In this document: one piece after another, positions 16,808 to 26,800 of the stretch
How positions within the stretch are numbered: the stretch's first letter is position 1
Layout of the letters: the number at the start of each line of letters is the position of its first letter
Assembly: GCF_000260135.1 (NCBI RefSeq)
Contig: NZ_JH651384.1
Coordinates: forward strand, 2,111,693 to 2,175,692
Direction of reading: 5' to 3'
Length of the DNA: 64,000 nt
DNA from: Thiothrix nivea DSM 5205
GTDB taxonomy: Bacteria > Pseudomonadota > Gammaproteobacteria > Thiotrichales > Thiotrichaceae
Notes under the pieces: model-generated
Databases searched by the model: none
Told to the model about the DNA's origin: nothing
The model's input: only the letters and a program-made list of their open reading frames with translations
Program-made: the position numbers and the translations under genes

Positions 16808-16852
16808 AAAATATTCCAAAAAAATGGAATATTTCTGTTTCAGCTCCGTCAC
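16808..16852 (+). promoter_or_regulatory. Putative ECF promoter of soxB with mirrored -35 elements
   Basis: On the plus strand GGAATA (16826-16831) is followed after 15 bp by CGTC (16847-16850), placing transcription start about 40 nt before the soxB ATG. On the minus strand another GGAATA (16817-16812) faces the sigma gene, so the pair forms an inverted repeat around an A-rich centre. The plus-strand block resembles 13031-13074. No CGTC lies at 15-16 bp on the minus strand; one lies at 22 bp. Confidence 0.55.
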
Positions 16853-16897
16853 CTGACTTTGTGAGAGAAACATTGTACCGCACTTGAGGAGAGAAGA

Positions 16898-18646
16898 ATG
16901 AGCCTAACCCGCCGTGAATTCATGCAAATGCTGGCGGCAGCCAGCGTCGCCGGCTTCAGCCTGAACAATGCCTTCGCTGCCGATGACGCCAGCAAGGAGG
17001 GTAATAAAACTGATACCAAAGCGCCGTCCAACCCCTATGAACTGCCTGCATTCGGTAATGTTTCCCTGCTGCATTACACCGACTGCCACGCCCAGTTGCT
17101 GCCGATCTATTTCCGTGAACCGAATGTCAATATTGGCATCGGCAGCATGAAAAACCAAGTTCCACATCTGGTCGGCGAACACTTCCTGAAAAAGTACGGC
17201 ATTGAGCCGGGCACAATGGACGCTCACGCCTTCACCTATATCGACTTTGCGGAAGCCGCCAAAAAATACGGCAAGGTCGGCGGTTTCGCCCACCTAAAAA
17301 CCCTGGTTGACCAAATCCGCGCACAACGCCCTGGCTCCCTGTTGCTGGACGGTGGTGATACCTGGCAAGGCTCCTGGACTTCCCTGAAGACCAACGCACA
17401 GGACATGGTTGACGCACAGCTGGCACTGGGCGTGGATGTCATGACCCCGCACTGGGAAATGACTTTCGGTGCTGACCGCGTAAAAGAAATCATCGAGAAG
17501 GATTTCGCCGGCAAACTGGATTTTGTTGCCCAGAACGTCATCAGCACCGACTTTGAAGAACCGGTATTCGACCCTTACGTTATCAAGGAAATCAACGGCG
17601 TGCCGGTCGCTATCGTCGGCCAGGCATTCCCGTACACCCCGGTCGCCAACCCGCGCCATCTGGTGCCTGACTGGAGCTTCGGCATCCGCGACGACCGTAT
17701 GCAGGAAATGGTCGACGAAGCGCGTGGCAAAGGCGCGCAAGTCGTTATCGTCCTGTCCCACAACGGCATGGACGTTGATCTAAAAATGGCCAGCAAAGTC
17801 ACTGGCATCGACGCCATCATGGGCGGCCACACCCACGACGGCGTGTTCCAGCCAGTCGTGGTAGAAAATGCCGGTGGCAAAACCCTGGTCACCAACGCAG
17901 GCTCCAACGGCAAGTTCCTCGGCGTGCTCGACCTCGACGTGAAAGACGGCAAAATTGCTGACTACCGTTACAAGCTGTTGCCGGTGTTCTCCAACCTGCT
18001 GGAAGCCGACAAGGGCATGACCGATCTGATCACCAAAATCCGCGAACCTTACAGCAAGGAACTGGCGGAAGAGCTGGCCGTGTGTGACGACACCCTGTAC
18101 CGTCGCGGCAACTTCAACGGCACCTTCGACCAATTGATCTGTAACGCGCTGATGGAAGGGCTGGATGCGCCACTGGCATTCTCGCCGGGCTTCCGTTGGG
18201 GGACATCCGTACTACCAGGCCAGCCGATCACGTTTGAACACGTCGCCGACCAGACCGCCATCACTTACGGCACTGTTACCCGTAACGAAATGAGCGGCGA
18301 AATGATCAAGACCATTCTGGAAGACGTGGCTGATAACCTGTTCAACCCTGACCCTTACTACCAACAAGGTGGTGACATGGTGCGTGTAGGTGGCCTGAAA
18401 TTCAGCTTCGACCCGACTGCCGAAATGGGCAAGCGCGTTTCCGATATGGAGCTGGACGGCAAACCACTGGACGCCGCCAAAAACTACCCGGTTGCAGGCT
18501 GGGCAAGCGTGCAGGAAGAGGTTCCGGAAAACAAACAGATCTGGGAAGTGGTCGCTGACTACCTGCGCGACAAGAAAACCATCGGCAAGGTCGAGCTGAA
18601 CACGCCGAAGCTGAAAAACGCCGATGGCAACGAAGGCATGGCGTAA
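16898..18646 (+). CDS. soxB: SoxB, thiosulfohydrolase
   Basis: A 582-residue periplasmic enzyme with a Tat signal (MSLTRREFMQMLAAASVAGF). It belongs to the 5'-nucleotidase/metallophosphatase family and has the dimanganese-site blocks LHYTDCHAQLLPIYFREP, LLLDGGDTWQGS, VLSHNGMDVD and GGHTHDG. It hydrolyses the terminal sulfonate of SoxY-bound thiosulfate to sulfate. The gene is separate from soxXYZA, next to the ECF sigma gene, and is followed by a terminator. No soxCD is found nearby; Sox systems without SoxCD usually deposit sulfur. Confidence 0.96.
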   Translation: MSLTRREFMQMLAAASVAGFSLNNAFAADDASKEGNKTDTKAPSNPYELPAFGNVSLLHYTDCHAQLLPIYFREPNVNIGIGSMKNQVPHLVGEHFLKKYGIEPGTMDAHAFTYIDFAEAAKKYGKVGGFAHLKTLVDQIRAQRPGSLLLDGGDTWQGSWTSLKTNAQDMVDAQLALGVDVMTPHWEMTFGADRVKEIIEKDFAGKLDFVAQNVISTDFEEPVFDPYVIKEINGVPVAIVGQAFPYTPVANPRHLVPDWSFGIRDDRMQEMVDEARGKGAQVVIVLSHNGMDVDLKMASKVTGIDAIMGGHTHDGVFQPVVVENAGGKTLVTNAGSNGKFLGVLDLDVKDGKIADYRYKLLPVFSNLLEADKGMTDLITKIREPYSKELAEELAVCDDTLYRRGNFNGTFDQLICNALMEGLDAPLAFSPGFRWGTSVLPGQPITFEHVADQTAITYGTVTRNEMSGEMIKTILEDVADNLFNPDPYYQQGGDMVRVGGLKFSFDPTAEMGKRVSDMELDGKPLDAAKNYPVAGWASVQEEVPENKQIWEVVADYLRDKKTIGKVELNTPKLKNADGNEGMA

Positions 18647-18694
18647 GCCTTAAACCATTCCTAACTCCTGCCGGGCGCAAGCCCCAGCAGCTTG

Positions 18695-18724
18695 GGCGGA
18701 TTCCTCACCGAATCCGCCTTTTTT
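18695..18724 (+). terminator. Rho-independent terminator after soxB
   Basis: Stem GGCGGATTC/GAATCCGCC with a 6-nt loop followed by TTTTTT. Confidence 0.92.
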
Positions 18725-18739
18725 GTACCTACATCGCGC

Positions 18740-19039
18740 TTACGGGCATTGCCCCTTCACAAACCCCTGCACCTTGGGGTCAGCACACGCCTTACAATCA
18801 TTGGCGTAAGTTGCCTGTATGTCGGAAGGGCACGGCGCTGTCACACAGCGGATGGTGGGATCCTGCAAGGTCGCACACACCGGCGCAAATTGCTCGTAGC
18901 AGATTTCCGGCCTTGGCTCCCTGCATGGCTGGAAGGCCCCCGCCATGACAGCATTTTCCCCTGCATCCGAACGGCTACACCCTGACAGGGCGGTGGCCAG
19001 CAACAACCCGCCCCCCAACAGCATTCCTGACATTTTCAT
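18740..19039 (-). CDS. Small Kazal-like lipoprotein
   Basis: A 99-residue protein with a lipoprotein signal (LLATALSGCS, lipid-modified Cys near residue 21) and a Cys-rich remainder. The pattern ICYEQFAPVC ... YANDCKACADPKVQGFVKGQC resembles a Kazal-type protease inhibitor (C-PVC-TYxNxCxAC-G-C), with an insertion rich in Cys and Pro. It is probably attached to a membrane in the periplasm. The target protease is unknown. It is convergent to soxB. Confidence 0.65.
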   Translation of the reverse strand: MKMSGMLLGGGLLLATALSGCSRSDAGENAVMAGAFQPCREPRPEICYEQFAPVCATLQDPTIRCVTAPCPSDIQATYANDCKACADPKVQGFVKGQCP

Positions 19040-19150
19040 AAAAACCTCGCACCAGATTGTTTTTGACAGTACTCAATAACTTGCGGCAACCCGCCTGAAT
19101 CCGTACTCTTATCGCATTCTTAACGTCATTCCATCGTCAGGAGCCTGTAC

Positions 19151-19810
19151 ATGAACCTGGAACAAGCCCGCTTCAACATGATCGAACAACAGATACGCCC
19201 ATGGGACGTACTGGATCAGACAGTTCTGGAAACCATTGGTTTTATCCAGCGTGAACATTTTGTTCCAAAAACCCACCGGGCACTGGCGTTTGCTGATGTG
19301 GAAATCCCCATCGGCCATGGCGAGCACATGATGTTCCCCCGCATGGAAGCCCGGATGCTGCAAACACTGGCCATTACCGCCGACGACACCTGCCTGGAAA
19401 TCGGCACCGGCAGCGGCTATGTCACCGCCTGCATGGCCCATCTTAGCAAACATGTCGATAGTGTTGACATTTATGAGGATTTTACCCGCCAAGCAGAAGA
19501 ACGGCTATTGCCCCTCAAGCTACGCAACCATACCCTGCATACCGGCGATGCCCTGCGTGACTGGACACCCGGCAAGCGTTATGACGCTATTGCCGTCACT
19601 GGCTCTGTGCCGGTTTACCTGAACCGCTTTGAAGAATGTTTGGCACCGGGCGGGCGCTTGTTCATGGTTGTCGGCCATGGCGCGGTGATGCAAGCAGTTC
19701 TCGTCAAACATGAAGAAGACGGTGAATTCAGCCACACCAAGCTGTTTGAAACCAGCCTGAAGCCCCTAGTCGGGGCAGACTCCGGGGCTGAGCACGCTTT
19801 CATTTTCTGA
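19151..19810 (+). CDS. pcm: Protein-L-isoaspartate O-methyltransferase family protein
   Basis: A 219-residue SAM-dependent methyltransferase. The N-terminal NMIEQQIRPWDVLD and motif I LEIGTGSGYVTACMA fit the Pcm family, as does YDAIAVTGSVP. Pcm repairs isoaspartyl residues in damaged proteins; this short form is common in gammaproteobacteria beside a rhodanese gene and tolC. The downstream rhodanese gene starts 3 bp after its stop. Confidence 0.85.
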   Translation: MNLEQARFNMIEQQIRPWDVLDQTVLETIGFIQREHFVPKTHRALAFADVEIPIGHGEHMMFPRMEARMLQTLAITADDTCLEIGTGSGYVTACMAHLSKHVDSVDIYEDFTRQAEERLLPLKLRNHTLHTGDALRDWTPGKRYDAIAVTGSVPVYLNRFEECLAPGGRLFMVVGHGAVMQAVLVKHEEDGEFSHTKLFETSLKPLVGADSGAEHAFIF

Positions 19811-19812
19811 AC

Positions 19813-20130
19813 ATGCGTCAATGGACTCCCCAGGAACTGGCTGATAACCTGAAAAACCCCTTACAACCTCTACAAATACTGGATGTTAGGGAGCAGTGGG
19901 AATACGATATTGCCCATCTGCCAGGGTCATACCTGATGCCATTGGGGCAACTGGTGCACAAAATGGGCGAACTTGACACATCAATCACCTGGGTTGTGGT
20001 ATGCCATCATGGCATCCGCAGCGCCCATGCGTGCTATTATCTGGAACGAAATGGCCTGAATGTGATCAACCTTTCTGGTGGCCTGGATCGCTGGGCCAAG
20101 GAAGTTGACCTTGATATGCCGCTTTACTAA
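19813..20130 (+). CDS. Rhodanese-like domain protein
   Basis: A 105-residue single rhodanese domain with catalytic loop VVCHHGIRSAHAC (Cys before HHGIRS), typical of the small rhodanese found between pcm and tolC in gammaproteobacteria. Cytoplasmic. The 2-bp gap to pcm implies co-translation. The substrate is not evident. Confidence 0.85.
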   Translation: MRQWTPQELADNLKNPLQPLQILDVREQWEYDIAHLPGSYLMPLGQLVHKMGELDTSITWVVVCHHGIRSAHACYYLERNGLNVINLSGGLDRWAKEVDLDMPLY

Positions 20131-20211
20131 CCGCAAACGGGGCTATAATTTGCGGCGAATACCTGGCGAAACTGACGTATTGACAAATTTCTATCGTGGA
20201 ACCGTTTTTTT

Positions 20212-21831
20212 ATGAAACAACAGACACTGGCAATCCTGATTGCCGCTTCCCTGACACTGGCAGCCCAACAGGCGAATGCCGAAAACCTGTTGCAGGTATA
20301 CCAGCAGGCCAAGGGCTATGATGCCCAGTTCAAGGCGCTGGAAAACAATTACCTGGCGATCCTGGAACGCAAGCCCCAGGCGCTGGCCGCGCTCAAGCCG
20401 CAGGTGTCCGTTTCCGGCTCAGTCACCGAAACCCGCCAACGTACCGAGTATGATGCCTCCCTGACCGACCCCAAGGACATCGGCAACGGCAGTAACGCCA
20501 CTTACACCCTGGGCTTGAGCAAATCCCTCTACAACGGTGCATTGAACGCCCAGGTCAAGCAGGCCGATGCCATCATCTCCCAGGCCAGCGCAGGTCTGGA
20601 AGCAGAACGCGAGAACCTGATCCTGCGTACAGCGGAAGCCTATTTCAATTTCCTGTTGGCGCAGGACAACCTGGAATTTGCCCGTACCGAAAAAGACGCC
20701 ATCAGCCGCCAACTTGAGCAAACCCGTGCCTACTTCGAGGCAGGCCGCTCCGCCATCACCGATGTCAAAGAAGCTGAATCCCGCTACGACCTCGCGATTG
20801 CCCAGGAAATCAACGCCATCAACCAACTTGACCTCAGCCGTGAACAACTGCGTGTACTGACCGGCGGCTTTTACCAGACCCTCAATGCTCCCGCAGCAAA
20901 CATGCCCTTAGCCATGCCCGCCCCCGCTGACATTGAGCAATGGGTAAACACAGCCAAAGCCAACAATAAACAACTGACTGCCAGCAAATACAGCCTGGAT
21001 GCCGCTCAGACCGAAATTGACCGTCAGCGCGCCGCCAAAAAGCCGGTGGTTGACCTAGTTGCTAAACAAACCGGCAGCAATACTGAAAGCAATGCGCTGC
21101 TGGATCCTCAAACCTACGGAGCCAGTGTCGGCGTACAAGTCAGTATGCCCCTCTACACGGGCGGAGCCATCTCTTCCAAAATCCGTGAAGCGCAACACAG
21201 TTTCCAGCAGGCGCAACAGCAATACGAATTTCAAGATCGCACCACCGAGCAGCAAGCCCGTAATGCTTTCCTGACCGTGCAATCCAGCATCAGCCAGGTC
21301 AAGGCCAACCAGCGCGCGCTGACTTCCGCCGAAACCGCCGCCGAAGCCACCCAGGCGGGCTTTGAAGTGGGCACGCGCACCGCTGTGGACGTGCTGACTG
21401 CACTGCGTAACGTGTTCAGCGCCCGCCGTGACTACGCCAGCGCCCGTTACACCTACTTGCTGAACACCCTGACACTGCGTCAGGCCGCTGGTACTTTGTC
21501 CGATCAGGACATTGCCAACATGAACCAATTCATGACGTCCACGCCCAAACAGCTTGCCGCCACCCTCCAAAAGGATATGGCTGCCTCTGGCGAAAAGCTC
21601 CCGGCGCAAACGGATAACGCAGACCAAGCGGCGCTTGAAGCCAACGACACCTTCCAATCCTATGCAGCGCCGGAAACCCTCAAGCCTGGCAGAACCGGCC
21701 AGCCCCTGAAACTGCCTGCCGCCGAAGAAGCTACCCAGCCAGCCAGCGCGGCGACAGCAGCAAAACCTGCCCCACCACAAACGGGCCAGCCACAATACTT
21801 CGTTATCCCCAGGGATGTTGGCAAGAAATAA
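20212..21831 (+). CDS. tolC: TolC-family outer membrane channel protein
   Basis: A 539-residue outer membrane efflux protein with a signal peptide (ASLTLAAQQANA-EN) and two long OEP repeats, including VKQADAIISQASAGLEAERENLILRTAEAYFNFL in repeat one and the second-half FEVGTRTAVDVLTALRNVFSARRDY. It forms the trimeric exit duct for type I secretion and RND efflux. The Pro/Ala-rich C-terminal tail (about residues 440-539) is long and low in complexity. It follows the rhodanese gene by 81 bp. Confidence 0.88.
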   Translation: MKQQTLAILIAASLTLAAQQANAENLLQVYQQAKGYDAQFKALENNYLAILERKPQALAALKPQVSVSGSVTETRQRTEYDASLTDPKDIGNGSNATYTLGLSKSLYNGALNAQVKQADAIISQASAGLEAERENLILRTAEAYFNFLLAQDNLEFARTEKDAISRQLEQTRAYFEAGRSAITDVKEAESRYDLAIAQEINAINQLDLSREQLRVLTGGFYQTLNAPAANMPLAMPAPADIEQWVNTAKANNKQLTASKYSLDAAQTEIDRQRAAKKPVVDLVAKQTGSNTESNALLDPQTYGASVGVQVSMPLYTGGAISSKIREAQHSFQQAQQQYEFQDRTTEQQARNAFLTVQSSISQVKANQRALTSAETAAEATQAGFEVGTRTAVDVLTALRNVFSARRDYASARYTYLLNTLTLRQAAGTLSDQDIANMNQFMTSTPKQLAATLQKDMAASGEKLPAQTDNADQAALEANDTFQSYAAPETLKPGRTGQPLKLPAAEEATQPASAATAAKPAPPQTGQPQYFVIPRDVGKK

Positions 21832-21834
21832 GCC

Positions 21835-22239
21835 TCAACGCCGATAGGCGTATTTCCAGCGGCAACCGGATGCAGCTTCCAGCGCCTCAAACAGGGCTGT
21901 ATCCGGCACCGCTTCCGCCTCATGGATATTACCGATCACCACCCAGCTTGCCGTGCTGACCACAGGCTTGCGGATCAACTGAAACGTGGTGGGCGCATCG
22001 GATTGCGGCAATTGCACATAGCAAAACGGCTTGCCTACCTGCGGCTCCAGCTCAATATCCGGCGAACACCCCAAAAAACACACCAGTGACAGGAAGGCAT
22101 CCCCCGTCGCATACCTACCCTCCTCCAGCGCTATCCCCAGCAAGCCCAATGCCTGCAAACAAGCCGCCAGACGTTCCTTTACCAGACCGTTATCAGGCTG
22201 GGCCGGATAGAGCACCAGTTGATGGTTTGAAAACTGCAT
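21835..22239 (-). CDS. Hypothetical protein
   Basis: A 134-residue protein, not recognised. It is soluble with no signal peptide, has paired Cys in VCFLGCSPD and a C-terminal CRWKYAYRR. It is convergent with tolC (3 bp apart) and divergent from the antiporter/DabA operon, with a 120-bp shared upstream region. Normal codon use and the tight fit between neighbours support a real gene. Confidence 0.6.
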   Translation of the reverse strand: MQFSNHQLVLYPAQPDNGLVKERLAACLQALGLLGIALEEGRYATGDAFLSLVCFLGCSPDIELEPQVGKPFCYVQLPQSDAPTTFQLIRKPVVSTASWVVIGNIHEAEAVPDTALFEALEAASGCRWKYAYRR

Positions 22240-22359
22240 TTACTCACCCCAACATGCCCCAACAGCGGGCAATCAGCCAGTATAACACCTACACAATCCA
22301 GGGAAATCCCTGTATTCTCAAGCGCCAATTCCGGCTCAACTTAAAGGCGCAGCGGATAC

Positions 22360-23859
22360 ATGGCTCACCCACTCATCCTGCTTTTACTTTTGCCCATTTT
22401 CGGTGCCCTGGCCATAGCCCTGCTTCCCAACAAGCGCACTGCCCTCATCCGCAATACGGCCATTCTGGCTGCCGTATTAACGCTTGCTTATGCCGCCTTT
22501 CTTGCCACACAGGTTGATTTTTCCAGTTCAGCCATCCAGCTCAAAACCAGCATTGTCTGGAACAAGCAGTTAGGCACATCCTTTTCCCTCGGGGTCGACG
22601 GCCTCGCCTTCCCGCTGGTGCTACTGACCACCCTGCTGGTGCTGATGGCCTTGCTGGCCTCGCACATGATTACCCACCACATCAAAGGCTATTATTTGCT
22701 GATGTTGCTGCTGGAAGCGGCCACCCTGGGCGTGTTCATGGCGCAGGACTGGGGCTTGTTCTACGTATTCTGGGAACTGGTGCTAATCCCACTGTTCTTC
22801 CTGATCGACCGTTGGGGCGGCAAAAACCGGCAGACGGCTGCGCTCAATTTCGTCCTGTATACCATGGGCGGCTCCATCTTCATGCTGCTGGCACTACTGG
22901 TGCTGTTTGATGCTACCCCAACGCATTCCTTTACTTTCGAAGCAATGGCGGCTGGGGCGAAATCCGTTGGCCCGACCGAACAGATACTGATCTTCCTCGG
23001 CCTGTTGATCGGTTTAGGGGTGAAAATGCCGCTGTTCCCACTGCATGGTTGGCTACCGCTGGCGCATGTGGAAGCGCCTAGCCCGGTCAGTATCCTGCTG
23101 TCCGGCATCCTGCTGAAAATGGGCTCGTATGGCTTGCTGCGGGCGATTGAAATCCTGCCTACAGCGGCACTCGCCTTACAGGGCGTGCTGTTTACCCTGG
23201 GTACAATCAGCCTGCTGTACGGCGGCTTGCTGGCATGGCGGCAGAGCGACATGAAAAAAATGATCGCCTATTCCTCCGTCAGCCACATGGGGGTGGTGGT
23301 GATCGGCATTGCCACCCTGAACGTGTACGGCATGACTGGCGCGGTCTACCAGATGGTGGCACACGGGCTGGTGGCGGGCGCGACCTTCATGCTGATTGGC
23401 CTGCTGTATGAGCGTACCCATACCCGCGACATCAACGACTACGGCTCGCTGATCAAGGTGACGCCACGGTTCGCCTTCCTGATCATCCTCGCCTTTGTCG
23501 GCGGGGTAGGCTTACCGGGTACAGCCGGTTTCATTGCGGAACTGCATGTGCTGATTGGCGGCTTCAACGCCTGGGGCTGGGCCATCGTGCTGCTGTCACT
23601 GGGCGTGCTGGTAACAGCGGCTTACAGCATCCGCACCATCAAGCACCTGTACACCGGCCCGGTACGGCTGGACATGCAGCAGGTGGAAGACCTGCGCCTG
23701 CTGGAACTGGTGGCGGCAGGCAGCCTGATGACAGGTACCCTGCTGCTGGGTTTCTACCCCTTACCACTGCTGGATATGATGCATACTGCCGTACAGCAAC
23801 TGGTCAGCCACTTTCCGCCTGAAACCAGCGCGCCACTGTCCGGAGGGTTCATGCCGTGA
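22360..23859 (+). CDS. NuoM/MrpD-like proton-translocating subunit (first of the Dab cluster)
   Basis: A 499-residue membrane protein of the proton-conducting transporter family (NuoM/ND4 type, about 14 helices). The helix-5 Glu is in YVFWELVLIPLFFL and the conserved Lys in GVKMPLFPLHGWLPLAHVEAPSPVS and SGILLKMGSYGLLR. It is not part of a nuo operon. It overlaps the DUF2309/DabA gene by 4 bp (GTGA), so it probably belongs to the inorganic-carbon uptake complex or an associated proton channel. Confidence 0.85.
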   Translation: MAHPLILLLLLPIFGALAIALLPNKRTALIRNTAILAAVLTLAYAAFLATQVDFSSSAIQLKTSIVWNKQLGTSFSLGVDGLAFPLVLLTTLLVLMALLASHMITHHIKGYYLLMLLLEAATLGVFMAQDWGLFYVFWELVLIPLFFLIDRWGGKNRQTAALNFVLYTMGGSIFMLLALLVLFDATPTHSFTFEAMAAGAKSVGPTEQILIFLGLLIGLGVKMPLFPLHGWLPLAHVEAPSPVSILLSGILLKMGSYGLLRAIEILPTAALALQGVLFTLGTISLLYGGLLAWRQSDMKKMIAYSSVSHMGVVVIGIATLNVYGMTGAVYQMVAHGLVAGATFMLIGLLYERTHTRDINDYGSLIKVTPRFAFLIILAFVGGVGLPGTAGFIAELHVLIGGFNAWGWAIVLLSLGVLVTAAYSIRTIKHLYTGPVRLDMQQVEDLRLLELVAAGSLMTGTLLLGFYPLPLLDMMHTAVQQLVSHFPPETSAPLSGGFMP

Positions 23860-26800
23860 ATCAGACACAGGCCGAGCAGCGTGAGTACCTGCGTGCAGCC
23901 ATTGCCGGGCTGGAGGCGGTGCTGCCGATACAAGCGCCATTGCAGGATTTTGTCCATTTCAATCCCCTGATGCATTACGAGCACCTGCCGTTTGCGGAAG
24001 CACTGCGGCTGGCGCATAAGCACAGCGGTTCGCTGGGCTATTTGCCCGCCAGCGAATACCGGCGGTTTTTCCGTGCCGGGCGCATCACCCAACACGATGT
24101 CTTCAGCGTCCTCGCCAGCGAGCCGGACACATACGCCGACCGCGACATTTACCTCACCGCGCTGGCCAATGACATCAAGGCCATCAGCTTCCAGCAGATG
24201 CGCTGGCAAGTAGAGGAAAACCGCGCGCTGGAACGTTTCCAGTCCGACGTTGCCTACGAACAACGCGAAAAACTGCTGGCCAGCACCGGGCAGGATGAAA
24301 CCAGCGCCATCCACAGCCTGTGGGAAGCCTGTCTGGTGAAGCTGGAATTGCATTACGACCTGCCTCATCCGGAAGCCCTGCTCAACCTGCGCCTGGCCGA
24401 TGTCAACGAAGTCTGGGAACACATCCGCCAGCAGGGGCAAGCCGGTGAGGGAGTAGCAGATGCGGAAAGTTTCATCCACGCCGAAAGCCGCCACTTACTG
24501 CACAACCTGCTGGATCAGGTCGGTGAAACCCTCACCCTGCGTAGCCTGTTGCTGAGACTGACCAACACCGACGTGATGGAACAGGTATTGCCACTGCTGG
24601 AGCGTTATCTGGCCAGCTGGCTGGATCAAGGCATCGCCGCCATGCGTCCGGTTACGGCGGAAAATGAAGGCTTTTACCACTTCTGGCGCGCAGCCGTACA
24701 GCACGACCCCACCCCCTGGCTGGCTGGCATGGAAGACTGGGGCGATTACCTCGATTCCCTGCCTGATGACCCGCTGGAAATCATCCATCAGGAAATGGTA
24801 CGCATCGGCATCCACAAACAGCACTGGGGCGGCTACCTGCGCGTGCTGGCGCTGGAACTGCCCGGCTGGTCGGGCATGTTCAACTGGCGCGCCAGCAACC
24901 CGCATTACCTCGGCATCCCCCGTCAGGCCAGCCTGGAAGACTACCTGGCCGTGCGGCTGGTACTGGAACACCTGTATTGCCGCCAGATCAGCAGCCGCCT
25001 GTGGCAAGTCAACGCCACCCTGCACACCATCCGTGGCTATTTCCATCACAACCAGGACGAATTCTTCGTCCGCTACCATGTGTGGAACACCAACCTGCCA
25101 GAACACCTGCAACAGCTTGCCCTGCAATTCCTGGATAGCCAGGAAGATGTGCAACCACCTGAATGGCATCAGCTCGCCCACCAGATCCTCACCTGGAACC
25201 TCGCCCCCGAAACCGTCATCCCGGTCGGCACCGACATTTACCGCAAGGCATGGCGGCTGTTCCACCTCGCCCAGCATCTCGGTATGGGCGCGCAAGCCTT
25301 CAGCTCGTTGGAACGCGGGCGCATCGACCGTCTGTTGGCCATCATGCAGGCACTCGACGACCCCAATACCAGCGGCTATTTATGGTTACGGGCGTATGAG
25401 CACCACTATCAGGAAGAAATTTTCAGCGCGGTGTTGAATAAAGGGGTTTCTCTTTCAACCCCTCCCGCCGCCCAACTGATTTTCTGCATGGATGACCGCG
25501 AGGAAAGCATCCGCCGTCATCTGGAAGAAATCGCCCCCGACCTCGCAACCCTGGGTGCTGCGGGCGTGTTCGGCCTGCCCAACAACTGGCGCGCGCTGGA
25601 TGCCGACGGCCCGCTCAAGCTGGCGCAGCCGGTTGTTACCGCCGTGCATGAGTTTCGCGAGGTTCCGGCTGCTGTCGCAGCCGAGGGCGTATTCAATACG
25701 CCCCTACAACGACATCAGCAGCGGCAGCGCATTTTTAGGTGGCTGAAACGCCTGAAAAACCACCGGATGCGCCACAATATTGCCACCACCACGCTGGGCT
25801 TGCCGCTGCTGGCTGCGTTCGGCCTGCTGGAAATGCTCGGGCGCGGCCTGTTGCCTTCCACTTACCAGCGCTTCATCGGCAACATCCAACACAAACTCAG
25901 CGTGCCGCTCAAAACGCGCGTGGCTTACACCGCCAGCGGGGTGCTGGAATACCCCAGCAAGGAACACAACCAGATCGGTCTGAGCCAGGATGAAAAAGTA
26001 GAAAAAGTGGCAGCCTTCCTCAAGCTAACCGGCTTGACCAGCGGGTTCGCGCCACTGGTGGTGCTGATGGCGCACCGTTCCCGCCAGCTCAACAACCCGC
26101 ATATCCTGGGCTACGGCTGTGGGGCGTGCAGCGGACGGTTCGGCGCACCCAACGCGCGTGCTTTCGCCAGCAGTGCCAACGAGCCAGCAGTACGCACGCG
26201 GCTGGAGGCTGAACACGGCATCCACATTCCGGACGGTTGCTGGTTCATGGCGGCTGACCACGACACCACCAGCGATGATGTCGACTGGCTGGATACCGAC
26301 CTGATTCCAACCAACCATCACGCGCTATTCCAACGGGTAAGCCAGCTTACCGAGCAGGCGGCGCGGCAATCGGCGCACGAACGCTGCCGCAAGTTTGCTT
26401 CCGCCCCCCTGCATCTGACGCCAGAGCAGGCCAAGCGTCATGTGGAAGGCCGTGCCACCTCCCCCGACCAGACCCGCGCGGAACTGGGGCATCAGGGCTG
26501 CGCGGTCGCCTTCATCGGGCGACGTAGCCTCAGCCAAGGCGTGTTCTGGGATCGGCGTTCCTTCCTGATTTCCTACGACCCTCACCATGACCCGGATGGC
26601 AAGCTGCTGGAAGCGCAGTTGCAAGGCAACGGCGTGGTCGGGGTCGGCATCCAGATGGACTACTACTTTTCGCGGATGCAAAACGGCTATTTCGGCTCCG
26701 GCAGCAAGGCCACCCACAACCTCACCGGCCTGTTCGGGGTGATGGAAGGCGGCTCCAGCGACCTGCGCACCGGCTTTGCCCAGCAGATGGTGGAACTGCA

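Noticed and set aside
16763-16811. Strong autoregulatory ECF promoter for the sigma gene
   Set aside because: GGAATA is present on the minus strand but the CGTC lies 22 bp away, outside the 15-16 bp seen at the other two sites; kept only as a possibility.
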